Assembly: GCA_002452815.1 (NCBI GenBank)
Contig: DKFM01000003.1
Span: 204,447-268,446 of the forward strand
From: Rhodobacteraceae bacterium UBA6796
GTDB taxonomy: Bacteria > Pseudomonadota > Alphaproteobacteria > Rhodobacterales > Rhodobacteraceae
Length of the DNA stretch: 64,000 nucleotides
Direction of reading: 5' to 3'
Below the pieces are notes generated by a model. The model was not told the origin of the DNA. It ran no database searches and saw only the letters and a program-made list of their open reading frames with translations. Position numbers and translations under genes: made by a program. Shown in pieces: positions 55,098-63,773 of the stretch (within the stretch, counting starts at the first letter, position 1; every line of letters begins with the position of its first letter).

Positions 55098-56381
55098 ATG
55101 CGCAACGATCCCCGCAGCCATGGTCTTTGGGAGCTGTCCGCCCCCGCCGCCCCCCCGCTGCCGCCGCTGAATGGCGCGGCGGAAACCGAGGTGGCGATCA
55201 TCGGTGCAGGCTACACCGGGCTGTCGGCGGCGCTGCATCTGGCCGAGGCCGGCGTTTCGGTGACGGTGCTGGAGGCGGTCGAGCCGGGGTTCGGCGGCGC
55301 AGGACGCAACGTCGGGCTGGTGAACGCGGGCATGTGGGTGATGCCGCAGGAATTGCCCAACGTGCTGGGCGCCGACTATGGCGCGCGGCTGCTCGATTTT
55401 CTGGGCAATGCCCCTGCCGAGGTCTTCGGGATCGTGCGCCGCCACGGGCTCGACTGTCAGGCGGTGCATAATGGCACGCTGCATCTGGCCGTCGGCGCGT
55501 CCGGTTTGCGGGAAATCACCGACCGCATGACGCAGTGGCAAGCCTGCGGTGCGCCTGTCGAGTTGCTGGATGCCGCGCAGACCCGGGCGCGGGTGGGCGG
55601 CGGGCGCTATACCGGCGCGTTGCTGGACCATCGCGCGGGCACGATCCAGCCGCTGGCCTATGTGCGGGGGCTGGCCCGCGCGGCGCTGCAGGCCGGGGCG
55701 GTGATCCATGCCAATTCGCCGGTGACCTCGGTCGCGCGCGATGGCAATGACTGGCGGTTGCGCACCGAGGCCGGCACGCTTCGGGCGAAATGGCTGATCC
55801 CGGCATCGGACGCCTACACTCAGGCGGTATTCCCAGAAATCGTGCGCGAACAGGTGATCCTGCCCTATTTCAACATGTCCACCCCGGTTCTGCCCGACGA
55901 TATCCGCGCGACGATTCTGCCCGGGGGCGAAGGGTGCTGGGATACGCCCGAGGTGTTGTCGTCCTACCGCATGGATGCAGCGGGGCGGCTGATTTTCGGA
56001 TCGGTCGGGCGGCTGGGCGGGATCGACCGCGCCACGCACCGGGCCTGGGCGCTGCGCGCGATGCACCGGATCTTCCCGCAGTTGCGCGGGATCGGGTTCG
56101 AAACCGAATGGTGGGGCCGGATCGGCATGACCTCGGACAACTTGCCGCGTCTGCATGTCTTTGGCGAGCGCGCGCTGGGATTTTGCGGCTATAACGGGCG
56201 TGGCATTGCGCCCGGCACGGTGTTCGGCAAGGCATTGGCACGACATATTCTGGGCGATCTGCCGCTTGATGCGATGCCGCTGCCGGTGACGCGCTCTGAA
56301 GCGGCCAGTCTGCGCGACGCGAAATTCGCCTGGTATGCGGCGGGTGCGGGGCTGGTGCATTTCGTGTCGGATCGGATCTGA
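55098..56381 (+). CDS. FAD-dependent oxidoreductase, probable L-pipecolate oxidase (AmaA-like)
   Basis: 427 aa from ATG 55098, seven bases after GGAG; ATG 55095 is immediately before. N-terminal EVAIIGAGYTGLSAALHLAE with VTVLEAVEPGFGGAGRNVG; the GGxGRNVGLVNAG segment, then a DAO-type substrate domain and C-terminal GFCGYNGRGIAPGTVFGKAL. This pattern is that of AmaA-type enzymes oxidising L-pipecolate to delta1-piperideine-6-carboxylate. It is followed seven bases later by a transporter and then by an ALDH7 dehydrogenase that would take the product. The exact substrate (pipecolate, proline or a D-amino acid) is inferred. Confidence 0.85.
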   Translation: MRNDPRSHGLWELSAPAAPPLPPLNGAAETEVAIIGAGYTGLSAALHLAEAGVSVTVLEAVEPGFGGAGRNVGLVNAGMWVMPQELPNVLGADYGARLLDFLGNAPAEVFGIVRRHGLDCQAVHNGTLHLAVGASGLREITDRMTQWQACGAPVELLDAAQTRARVGGGRYTGALLDHRAGTIQPLAYVRGLARAALQAGAVIHANSPVTSVARDGNDWRLRTEAGTLRAKWLIPASDAYTQAVFPEIVREQVILPYFNMSTPVLPDDIRATILPGGEGCWDTPEVLSSYRMDAAGRLIFGSVGRLGGIDRATHRAWALRAMHRIFPQLRGIGFETEWWGRIGMTSDNLPRLHVFGERALGFCGYNGRGIAPGTVFGKALARHILGDLPLDAMPLPVTRSEAASLRDAKFAWYAAGAGLVHFVSDRI

Positions 56382-56388
56382 GGCGGGA

Positions 56389-57813
56389 ATGACGGACAGG
56401 CATGTGAATGGCGGCATGGGGCTGACGCGCGGGGATGTCATCGCGCGTGTGGCCGGGCTGCTGGCGGTGGTGATGATCGGGGCGCTGGTCGCCGGGCAGA
56501 TCGGCATGCGCATCGCGCCGGGCTGGGCCGCGCTGAACTGGGTCGCGGCGGCGGCGGCGGTGATGCTGGCGCTGATCCGGCTGCCGCATGTGCAGCGGAT
56601 CGCGCGGATCTTTGCCATCGCGGCCCTGGGGGTGGCGGCGCTGGTCGCGCTGGCCGCGCCCGAAGCACTGCCCGCGATGACCCGGGCGTTGTTTCAGGGC
56701 ACTGCGTTTTCCGCCTTTCTGACGACGCTCGGACTGATCCGGGCGCCGGTGCGGGCCTCGCGCGTGATCGGCGTGGCGGCGGCGCGCCTGTTTGCCTACC
56801 CCGCCCGGATGCGCAGCGCGGCGATGACCTTCGGTGCGCAGTTCCTGTCGGTGCTGTTCAACATCGGCACGATCGGGATGATGTCCGACATCGCGACCGA
56901 CCATGCCGCCCGCGCCCGGGCCGAGGGCAAGCCGGGCATCGACCCGGCGCCCGTGACGCTGGCGGCGCTGCGCGGCACGATCCTGATGACGGTCTGGAAC
57001 CCGATCGGCGTGGGCTTTGCCATCGTCACCTCGGCAATCCCGGGGCTGGATCCGGTGCGTTTTCTGGCGCTGAGCTTCGGCGCCGCGATGCTGGTGTCGG
57101 CGGGCAGCCTGCTGATCGGGCGCACCGCGGCCACCGCCGACCCGGAAAGCACCGCCACCGTGCAGGGCGGTCGGGCGCTGGCGGCAATTCTGGCCGCCGT
57201 GGCCGGGCTGATCGCGGTGACGCTGGCGCTGCATCGCGGGCTCGACATCAGCTTTCTGGTCGCGGCCTGTCTGGTGTTGCCGCTTCTGGCCGTTCTGTGG
57301 CCGCGGATCGAGCCTGCCGCACGCGCCCCCAAAGGCACCAGCCCGCTGGCCGCGCTGTCCGAGGCTTCGGCCGTGATGGCGAACGAGGCGACGATCTTTC
57401 TGGCGGCAGCCGTGATCGGCGCCGGGGTTTCGGTGGCGCTCAATGCACTGGGCATCGGTGCGCTGATCGAAAGCGGCGCATTGCCGGCGCTGGCGATCAT
57501 TCTGGGTTGCCTCGTGCTGATCCCGCTGGCGGGTGCACTGATGATCCCGCATTCGATTGTCATGGTGATGGCCGCGCAACTGTTCGGTGCGGGGCCAGTG
57601 GGTGCGGCCCATCCCTTTGCGCTGGCGCTGGCGCTGTGCTTCGCCTGGGCGCTGGCGATTTCGGCCTCGCCGATTTCGGCCATGTCGATCATCACCGGAC
57701 GGCATCTGCACATGCCGCCGACCCGCGTCACTTTCGCTGTCAACCGCGCCTTCACCCTTTACGGGTTGGCCGCGTCGGCGGCGCTGATCACCCTCATCTA
57801 TTTTCTCGAATAA
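56389..57813 (+). CDS. Multi-helix membrane protein, unknown transporter
   Basis: 474 aa with about twelve hydrophobic helices across the whole length. A central FGAQFLSVLFNIGTIGMMSD (about residues 144-163) and two polar turns, MTVWNPIGVGFAIVTSAIPG and the C-terminal LAISASPISAMSIITGRHLH, look like re-entrant substrate-binding hairpins of the ion-transporter (ArsB/DASS-like) superfamily, but I cannot name a family. A cytoplasmic loop at about 325-342 is charged. It begins seven bases after the oxidase stop and ends 20 bp before the ALDH7 gene, so it is part of the same operon and may export or import a pathway intermediate. Confidence 0.75.
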   Translation: MTDRHVNGGMGLTRGDVIARVAGLLAVVMIGALVAGQIGMRIAPGWAALNWVAAAAAVMLALIRLPHVQRIARIFAIAALGVAALVALAAPEALPAMTRALFQGTAFSAFLTTLGLIRAPVRASRVIGVAAARLFAYPARMRSAAMTFGAQFLSVLFNIGTIGMMSDIATDHAARARAEGKPGIDPAPVTLAALRGTILMTVWNPIGVGFAIVTSAIPGLDPVRFLALSFGAAMLVSAGSLLIGRTAATADPESTATVQGGRALAAILAAVAGLIAVTLALHRGLDISFLVAACLVLPLLAVLWPRIEPAARAPKGTSPLAALSEASAVMANEATIFLAAAVIGAGVSVALNALGIGALIESGALPALAIILGCLVLIPLAGALMIPHSIVMVMAAQLFGAGPVGAAHPFALALALCFAWALAISASPISAMSIITGRHLHMPPTRVTFAVNRAFTLYGLAASAALITLIYFLE

Positions 57814-57833
57814 GCCCCAAGGAAGGACACTCC

Positions 57834-59345
57834 ATGTCGCTTGCAACCGAAACCCGCACCCTGCTTGACACGCTTGGCGTCGATGCGGCCCGTTATACCG
57901 GCGGCACGATGGCCAGCTTCAGCCCAGTGACCGGCGAGCAGATCGGTGCGCTGGTCGCGGACACGCCCGACACCGCCGCGGCCGCCATTGCCCGCGCGAA
58001 AACCGCGTTCAAGGCCTGGCGCATGGTGCCCGCGCCCAAACGCGGCGAACTGGTGCGCCTGCTGGGGGAAGAGTTGCGCGCCTCGAAAGAGGCATTGGGC
58101 AAACTTGTGTCGATCGAGGCCGGCAAAAGCCCGTCCGAAGGTCTGGGCGAAGTGCAGGAAATGATCGACATCTGCGATTTCGCCGTCGGCCTGTCGCGGC
58201 AGCTTTACGGCCTGACCATCGCCACCGAACGCCCCGGGCACCGGATGATGGAAACCTGGCATCCGCTGGGGGTCGTGGGCGTGATCTCGGCCTTCAACTT
58301 TCCGGTCGCGGTCTGGTCGTGGAATACGGCGCTGGCCCTTGTCTGCGGCGATCCCGTGATCTGGAAGCCGTCGGAAAAAACCCCGCTGACCGCACTTGCG
58401 AGCCAGGCGATCCTGGAGCGGGCACTGGCCCGCTTCGGTGCCGCGCCCGCGGATCTGTGCCAGGTGCTGATCGGCGCGGGGGATGTCGGCAATGTGCTGG
58501 TCGAAAGCCCGGATGTGGCGCTGATCTCGGCCACCGGCTCGACCCGGATGGGGCGGATCGTCGGGCCCAAGGTGGCGGCGCGCTTCGGGCGCACGATCCT
58601 GGAGCTTGGCGGCAACAATGCGGGCATCGTCTGCCCCTCGGCCGATCTGGACATGGTGCTGCGCGCGGTCGCGTTCGGGGCGATGGGCACGGCGGGGCAG
58701 CGCTGCACCACGATGCGGCGGCTCTTCGTGCATGACAGCGTCTATGACGCGCTGGTGCCGCGGCTGATCAAGGCCTATGCGAGCGTTTCGGTGGGCAACC
58801 CGCTGGAAACCCAGGCGCTGGTCGGGCCGCTGGTCGACAAGCTGGCCTTCGACGCGATGCAGGATGCGCTGGCCGCCGCGCGCGCCGCGGGCGGCACGGT
58901 GCATGGCGGCGAACGCGAGGCTGTCGCCTCGAACGCGGCCTATTATGTGCGCCCGGCGCTTGTCGAGATGCCCGCGCAGCTGGGCCCGGTGCTGGAGGAA
59001 ACCTTCGCGCCGATCCTTTATGTGATGAAATACGGCGATTTCGATGCGGTGATCGAAGATCACAACGCGGTCGGCGCGGGCCTGTCCTCGTCGATCTTCA
59101 CGCTGGACATGCGCGAGATGGAAACCTTCCTGTCGGCGCGCGGGTCTGATTGCGGGATCGCCAACGTCAATATCGGCACCTCGGGCGCGGAAATCGGCGG
59201 CGCCTTCGGTGGCGAGAAGGAAACCGGCGGCGGGCGTGAAAGCGGCTCGGACGCGTGGAAAGGCTACATGCGGCGGGCGACCAACACGATCAACTTCTCG
59301 CGCGAGCTGCCGCTGGCGCAGGGCGTGACCTTCGACATCGACTGA
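57834..59345 (+). CDS. Aldehyde dehydrogenase, ALDH7-type (aminoadipate-semialdehyde dehydrogenase)
   Basis: 503 aa with SD AAGGAAGGA. NAD-linked ALDH: the NAD fold GVISAFNFPVAVWSWNTALA, WKPSEKTPLTALA, the ATGSTRMGRIVGPKVAARFG turn, catalytic Glu in ILELGGNNAGIV and catalytic Cys in GTAGQRCTTMRRLFVHDSVY. The C-terminal IGGAFGGEKETGGGRESGSD and AWKGYMRRATNTIN are specific to antiquitin/ALDH7 (AmaB, pcd), which oxidises 2-aminoadipate-6-semialdehyde to 2-aminoadipate in lysine/pipecolate catabolism. It follows the AmaA-like oxidase, the enzyme producing that aldehyde. Confidence 0.95.
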   Translation: MSLATETRTLLDTLGVDAARYTGGTMASFSPVTGEQIGALVADTPDTAAAAIARAKTAFKAWRMVPAPKRGELVRLLGEELRASKEALGKLVSIEAGKSPSEGLGEVQEMIDICDFAVGLSRQLYGLTIATERPGHRMMETWHPLGVVGVISAFNFPVAVWSWNTALALVCGDPVIWKPSEKTPLTALASQAILERALARFGAAPADLCQVLIGAGDVGNVLVESPDVALISATGSTRMGRIVGPKVAARFGRTILELGGNNAGIVCPSADLDMVLRAVAFGAMGTAGQRCTTMRRLFVHDSVYDALVPRLIKAYASVSVGNPLETQALVGPLVDKLAFDAMQDALAAARAAGGTVHGGEREAVASNAAYYVRPALVEMPAQLGPVLEETFAPILYVMKYGDFDAVIEDHNAVGAGLSSSIFTLDMREMETFLSARGSDCGIANVNIGTSGAEIGGAFGGEKETGGGRESGSDAWKGYMRRATNTINFSRELPLAQGVTFDID

Positions 59346-59352
59346 GGCGAAC

Positions 59353-60579
59353 ATGACCGCAGATCTTCCTGAAACGGCCGGGTTCGCCCCGGCCGACCGG
59401 ATCGCCGCGCTTGGCGTGTCTGAAATCCTGCAGATCGGTGCGCGCGCGGCAGCGCTGAAGCGTGCAGGCAAGCCGGTGATCATTCTGGGCGCGGGCGAGC
59501 CCGATTTCGACACGCCCGACTGGGTGAAGGATGCTGCCACGCAGGCCATGGCCGCGGGACAGACGAAATACACCGCGCTGGATGGCACGCCCGAACTGAA
59601 GGCGGCGATTGCCGGGAAATTCCGGCGCGAAAATGGCGTGGACTATACGCCGGCCGAAATCACCGTGGCGACGGGTGCCAAGCAGGTCTTGTTCAACGCG
59701 CTGATGGCGACGCTGAACCCCGGGGACGAGGTCATCATTCCGACGCCCTGCTGGACGTCCTATTTCGACATCGTGCGGATTGCGGGGGGTGTGCCGGTCG
59801 CGGTGGCCTGTGACGGTGCGCAGGGCTTTCGCCTGAGCGCCGCCGATCTGGCCGCGGCGATCACCCCGCGCAGCCGCTGGGTGATCCTGAACTCGCCCTC
59901 GAACCCCACAGGTGCAGCCTATTCCGAGGCCGAGTATCGCCCGTTGCTCAAGGTGCTGCTGGCCCATCCGCAGCTGTGGCTGATGGTCGACGACATGTAT
60001 GAACATATCGTCTATGACGATTTCCGGTTCGTCACGCCCGCCGCGCTGGAGCCACGGCTGAAATCGCGCATCCTGACGGTGAACGGTGTGTCCAAGGCCT
60101 ATGCGATGACCGGCTGGCGGATCGGTTATGCCGGCGGACCCGAGGCGCTGATCCGGGCGATGGCGGTGGTGCAAAGCCAGTCGACCTCCTGCCCCAGCTC
60201 GATTTCTCAGGCGGCGGCGCTGGCCGCGCTGAACGGGCCGCAGGATTTTCTGGCCGCCCGGACCGAAAGCTTCCGCCGTCGCCGCGATCTGGTGGTCGCC
60301 GCGCTGAACGCGATCCCGGGGATCAGTTGCCGGGTGCCGGAAGGTGCGTTCTATACCTTCGCCTCCTGCGCGGGGCTGATCGGCAAGACTACGCCCTCGG
60401 GCCGGGTGATCGGGTCTGATCGCGACTTCTGCGCCTGGCTGCTGGACGAGGCCGATGTGGCGATGGTGCCGGGCGCGGCCTTCGGCCTGTCGCCGTATTT
60501 CCGCATCTCCTATGCGACCTCTGAGGCGGAACTGACCGAGGCGCTGGCCCGGATCGCGACGGCCTGCGCGACGCTTTGA
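59353..60579 (+). CDS. Class I PLP aminotransferase
   Basis: 408 aa, AspC/fold-type I. LGAGEPDFDTPDWVKDAATQ, YTALDGTPELKAAIAGKF, NSPSNPTGAAYSEAEY, DDMYEHIVYDDF, and the PLP lysine in VNGVSKAYAMTGWRIGYAGG. It starts seven bases after the ALDH7 stop. The operon order makes 2-aminoadipate to 2-oxoadipate transamination the most likely job, completing the lysine route, though aspartate or aromatic amino acids cannot be excluded from sequence. Confidence 0.9.
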   Translation: MTADLPETAGFAPADRIAALGVSEILQIGARAAALKRAGKPVIILGAGEPDFDTPDWVKDAATQAMAAGQTKYTALDGTPELKAAIAGKFRRENGVDYTPAEITVATGAKQVLFNALMATLNPGDEVIIPTPCWTSYFDIVRIAGGVPVAVACDGAQGFRLSAADLAAAITPRSRWVILNSPSNPTGAAYSEAEYRPLLKVLLAHPQLWLMVDDMYEHIVYDDFRFVTPAALEPRLKSRILTVNGVSKAYAMTGWRIGYAGGPEALIRAMAVVQSQSTSCPSSISQAAALAALNGPQDFLAARTESFRRRRDLVVAALNAIPGISCRVPEGAFYTFASCAGLIGKTTPSGRVIGSDRDFCAWLLDEADVAMVPGAAFGLSPYFRISYATSEAELTEALARIATACATL

Positions 60580-60648
60580 AACCAATGTGCCCGGCCTGCA
60601 ATCGGGCCGAGCACATCCGTTCGCCTGTGGGGCGCCTGCCCCGGTTGG

Positions 60649-60888
60649 TTACTGTGCTGCGGGCGTGGCCTGTGGCGTCGTATAATACTCGGCCAGTGCG
60701 CAGGCCGCGGCCGCGCCGCATTTGGTGCATTGCGCCCGCAAGACATGCCGTTCAAGCCGCCCCTTGCGCACCAGCCGGTCGGTCATGTCGCGCATCGTAT
60801 CGAGCGAGGTGTCGAAGCGCAGGCTCAGGTCGCTCAGCGTCACCCGGCCATGGGTTTCGACATAGGCCTGCACGTCGCGAAGTGCCAT
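60649..60888 (-). CDS. feoC: FeoC-like iron-transport regulator
   Basis: 79 aa. Small winged helix (residues 3-50: LRDVQAYVETHGRVTLSDLS, RFDTSLDTMRDMTDRLVRKG) followed by a cysteine cluster RAQCTKCGAAAACALAEY with three cysteines (C-x2-C-x5-C) that could hold an Fe-S cluster or zinc. FeoC proteins bind FeoB and tune its stability. It begins nine bases after the feoB stop, last in the operon. Four-cysteine FeoC variants exist; here one is missing. Confidence 0.9.
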   Translation of the reverse strand: MALRDVQAYVETHGRVTLSDLSLRFDTSLDTMRDMTDRLVRKGRLERHVLRAQCTKCGAAAACALAEYYTTPQATPAAQ

Positions 60889-60897
60889 CTTCTCCTC

Positions 60898-63228
60898 CTA
60901 TTCGGCGATCTGCATCACAAGCGCGTCGCGCCGTCGCGCCGACCACATGCGCAGCGCAAGCAGCATCAGCACGAGCGTGGCCGCCATCGCGGCAAGCCAG
61001 GCGCCCGAGCTGGCCGGATGCATCGGCAGACGCGCGCCCTGATAGAAGAGTGTCGCCGCGATATAGGCCACCGATGTCGTCCAGCCCGCCACAAACAGCG
61101 TCCAGCCACGCCCGGCCTCGCGGTAGATCGCCGCCAGCGCCGCCGTGCAGGGGAAGTAAAGCAGGATGAACAGCAGATAGGCGAAGGCGCCTGCCGCACC
61201 GTCGAAGCGCGCCTGCATGGCCTGTCCAGTCGGGGTCAGTTCTGCGCCCGCTGCGCCCTCGATCTCGCTTTCGAACCCGAGCGGGTCGGCCCAGCCGCCC
61301 AAGGCGTCGGAAAGGTTCGCGGGGATGGTGGCCAACGCTTCGGAAAGCGCGGCGCCAAGGCTAAACGCCTCTGCGTCCTCTTGCGCGGCCTCGGTGCCGG
61401 CATCGGCACGCCCGGCCTCGGCATAGAGCGCGTCGAGTGTGCCGACCACCGCCTCTTTCGCCAGAACGCCGGTGAAGATGCCCACCGCGGCGGGCCAGTT
61501 CTCTTCGGTCATGCCCATCGGTGCGAACGCGGGCGTGATCGTGCGCCCGATGGCGCTGAGCACGGAATTGCGGCTGTCGCTGTGGCCATAGCTGCCGTCG
61601 GTGCCCAGAGAGTTGAGCACGTTGAGCACCAGAACCATCGGCACGATCACCCGGCCTGCGCGCAGGATGAAGCCGCGGGTGCGTTCCCAGGTCAGGGTCA
61701 GGATGCCGCGCAATGTGGGCAGATGATAGGGCGGCAGCTCCATCACGAAGGGCGTCACCGGCCCCGCCAGCAACGAGGATTTCAGCGCAAGCCCGGTCAG
61801 GACCGCCACCGCGATGCCGATCAGGTAAAGCGCGAACACCACCAGATGCCCGCTTGCGGGGAAGAACACCGCCGCAAACAGCGCATAAACCGGCAGCCGC
61901 GCGCCGCAGGACATGAAGGGCGCCATCACGATCGTTAGGATACGGTCGCGATGCCGTTCGATCGTGCGCGTCGCCATAACGGCGGGCACGGTGCAGCCGA
62001 AGCCCACGATCAGCGGCACGAAGGCCTTGCCGGGCAGGCCGATCGCGCGCATCGCCCGGTCCATCACGAAGGCCGCGCGCGCCATGTAGCCCGAATCCTC
62101 CAACACCGAGAGGAACAGGAACAGGAAAGCGATCACCGGAATGAAGGTCGCCACCACCTGCACCCCGCCGCCAAGACCGCCCGCCACGATCTCATGCAGC
62201 CAGGCGGGCGCACCCAGCCGGTCCAGCACCTGGCCAAGCCCGTCTACCATGATCGCGCCCGTGGCCATGTCGAAGAAGTCGATCAGCGCGCCGCCGATGC
62301 TGATGGTGAACAGGAACATCAGATAGATCACGGCCAGGAAGATCGGGACGCCCAGCACCCGGTTCAGCACCACGCGGTCAAGCCGGTCGGACAGGGTTTC
62401 GGACAGGCAGCGGCTGTCGTGCATCGCCGCCGCCATCACCTTGGCCACGAAACGATAGCGTGCATCGGCAAAAGCGATGTCGATATCCTCGTCGAGTTCG
62501 GCCATCAGAGCCGCGCGCAGCGGCTTCAGCTCTGCCGCGATTGTCTTGCGTTGCTCGGGGTCGGCGCCGGTGAGCAGGCTGTCGCTTTCCAGTAATGACA
62601 GGGCCGCCCAGTCCGCATCGACCCGGCGCGCCTGTGCCAGCGGCGTGATCGACGGGCGCAGCGTGGCGACGGCGCGGCGCACGGCGGCATCCTGCAACAG
62701 ATCGACCCGGGGCAGTGCCGGCGCGGCCGCCTGCGCCGCAAGTGCGGCCTTCAGTGTGGCGACGCCCCGCCCTTCGGAGGCGACGACGGCAAAGACCGGA
62801 CAGCCGAGTGCGCGGCCGAGCGCATCCAGATCGAGCTTCATCCCCCGGCTGGCGGCGATATCGACCATGTTGACCGCCACCACCATCGGCACCTTCATCT
62901 CCAGCAACTGCGTCGTGAGATAGAGGTTGCGTTCCAGGTTGGAGCCATCGACGATGTTGAGCACCAGATCCGCCTCGCGCGCGGCGACGAAATCCCGCGC
63001 GATCCGCTCGTCGGGGGACAGATCGCCCTCGGCCGCGTCAAGCGAATAGGTGCCCGGCAGGTCGATCAGCTCGATCGTCGTTTCGCCCAGCCGGAACCGG
63101 CCGCTTTTGCGTTCGACGGTCACGCCGGGCCAGTTGCCGACCTGCTGGCGCGATCCGGTCAGCGCGTTGAACAATGTGGTCTTGCCGCAGTTCGGGTTGC
63201 CGACGACCCCAATCACGAAATGGCGCAT
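60898..63228 (-). CDS. feoB: Ferrous iron transporter FeoB
   Basis: 776 aa. N-terminal G-domain: G1 GVVGNPNCGKTTLFNALTGS, G3 IELIDLPGTYSLDAAEG, G4 AVNMVD. Then a GDI/helical spacer and a membrane core with two Gate motifs, FGCTVPAVMATRTI around residue 412 with its cysteine, and the later GILTLTWERTRGFILRAG. It moves Fe2+ across the inner membrane. Its ATG overlaps the feoA stop region by one base (ends at 63228), so translation is coupled. C-terminal half is intact. Confidence 0.97.
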   Translation of the reverse strand: MRHFVIGVVGNPNCGKTTLFNALTGSRQQVGNWPGVTVERKSGRFRLGETTIELIDLPGTYSLDAAEGDLSPDERIARDFVAAREADLVLNIVDGSNLERNLYLTTQLLEMKVPMVVAVNMVDIAASRGMKLDLDALGRALGCPVFAVVASEGRGVATLKAALAAQAAAPALPRVDLLQDAAVRRAVATLRPSITPLAQARRVDADWAALSLLESDSLLTGADPEQRKTIAAELKPLRAALMAELDEDIDIAFADARYRFVAKVMAAAMHDSRCLSETLSDRLDRVVLNRVLGVPIFLAVIYLMFLFTISIGGALIDFFDMATGAIMVDGLGQVLDRLGAPAWLHEIVAGGLGGGVQVVATFIPVIAFLFLFLSVLEDSGYMARAAFVMDRAMRAIGLPGKAFVPLIVGFGCTVPAVMATRTIERHRDRILTIVMAPFMSCGARLPVYALFAAVFFPASGHLVVFALYLIGIAVAVLTGLALKSSLLAGPVTPFVMELPPYHLPTLRGILTLTWERTRGFILRAGRVIVPMVLVLNVLNSLGTDGSYGHSDSRNSVLSAIGRTITPAFAPMGMTEENWPAAVGIFTGVLAKEAVVGTLDALYAEAGRADAGTEAAQEDAEAFSLGAALSEALATIPANLSDALGGWADPLGFESEIEGAAGAELTPTGQAMQARFDGAAGAFAYLLFILLYFPCTAALAAIYREAGRGWTLFVAGWTTSVAYIAATLFYQGARLPMHPASSGAWLAAMAATLVLMLLALRMWSARRRDALVMQIAE

Positions 63229-63476
63229 CAGTTCCGCTCCTCGTTCAGGCGCTCGACGTCAAGCGCGTCTGCTTCGGCCTTGCGCAGCGTCAGGCGAAAG
63301 CCCCGCAGCGTGATCTCGACGGGGTCGCCCATCGGCGCCACCCGCTGCACCGCGAATTCGACCCCCGGGGTCAGCCCCATCGAAAGCAATTTCGCCCGAT
63401 ACCCCCCGGAACCCGGGCGCAGGCTGACGACGCGGCCGCGCTCTCCGATCTTCATGTCCTTCAGCAACACCGGCAT
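63228..63476 (-). CDS. feoA: FeoA (second copy, adjacent to feoB)
   Basis: 82 aa SH3-like domain. MKIGERGRVVSLRPGSGGYR, LLSMGLTPGVEFAVQRVAPM and DPVEITLRGFRLTLRKAEAD are the FeoA fingerprints. FeoA is a cytoplasmic partner of FeoB. It overlaps feoB by one base and is preceded at 27 bp by another FeoA-type gene. Confidence 0.95.
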   Translation of the reverse strand: MPVLLKDMKIGERGRVVSLRPGSGGYRAKLLSMGLTPGVEFAVQRVAPMGDPVEITLRGFRLTLRKAEADALDVERLNEERN

Positions 63477-63503
63477 CGGCGCCTCCTTCTTCGCGAATTC
63501 CGT

Positions 63504-63773
63504 CTATCCGACCGCAGCCACCAGGATTTTCTGGGCGATCCCCCGGCCCAGGGCGAGGCGGGTTTCCCCGACGATCACCACCATCTGGCCGCCCTCGCGC
63601 TGGGATACGCGCAACCGCCGCCCCGGCCCGAGCCCCATGGCCAGCATGCGGCGTTCGAAATCTCCGCCGCCGCGCAGCTGGCGCACCTCGCATTCGGTCC
63701 CGGGCGAGGCCATCGCCAGCGGCATCTGCGAAAGGCCGGGGGGGAGCGGGAAGCTCATGATTTGCTGCGCCAC
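63504..63773 (-). CDS. FeoA-like protein (first copy)
   Basis: 89 aa. An FeoA SH3-like domain with an N-terminal extension of about 20 residues: QMPLAMASPGTECEVRQLRG, FERRMLAMGLGPGRRLRVSQ and QMVVIVGETRLALGRGIAQK. Two consecutive FeoA genes upstream of feoB are known in some Proteobacteria; the two copies here share only the fold core, so they are probably not redundant. First gene of the iron operon; its SD is weak. Confidence 0.92.
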   Translation of the reverse strand: MAQQIMSFPLPPGLSQMPLAMASPGTECEVRQLRGGGDFERRMLAMGLGPGRRLRVSQREGGQMVVIVGETRLALGRGIAQKILVAAVG

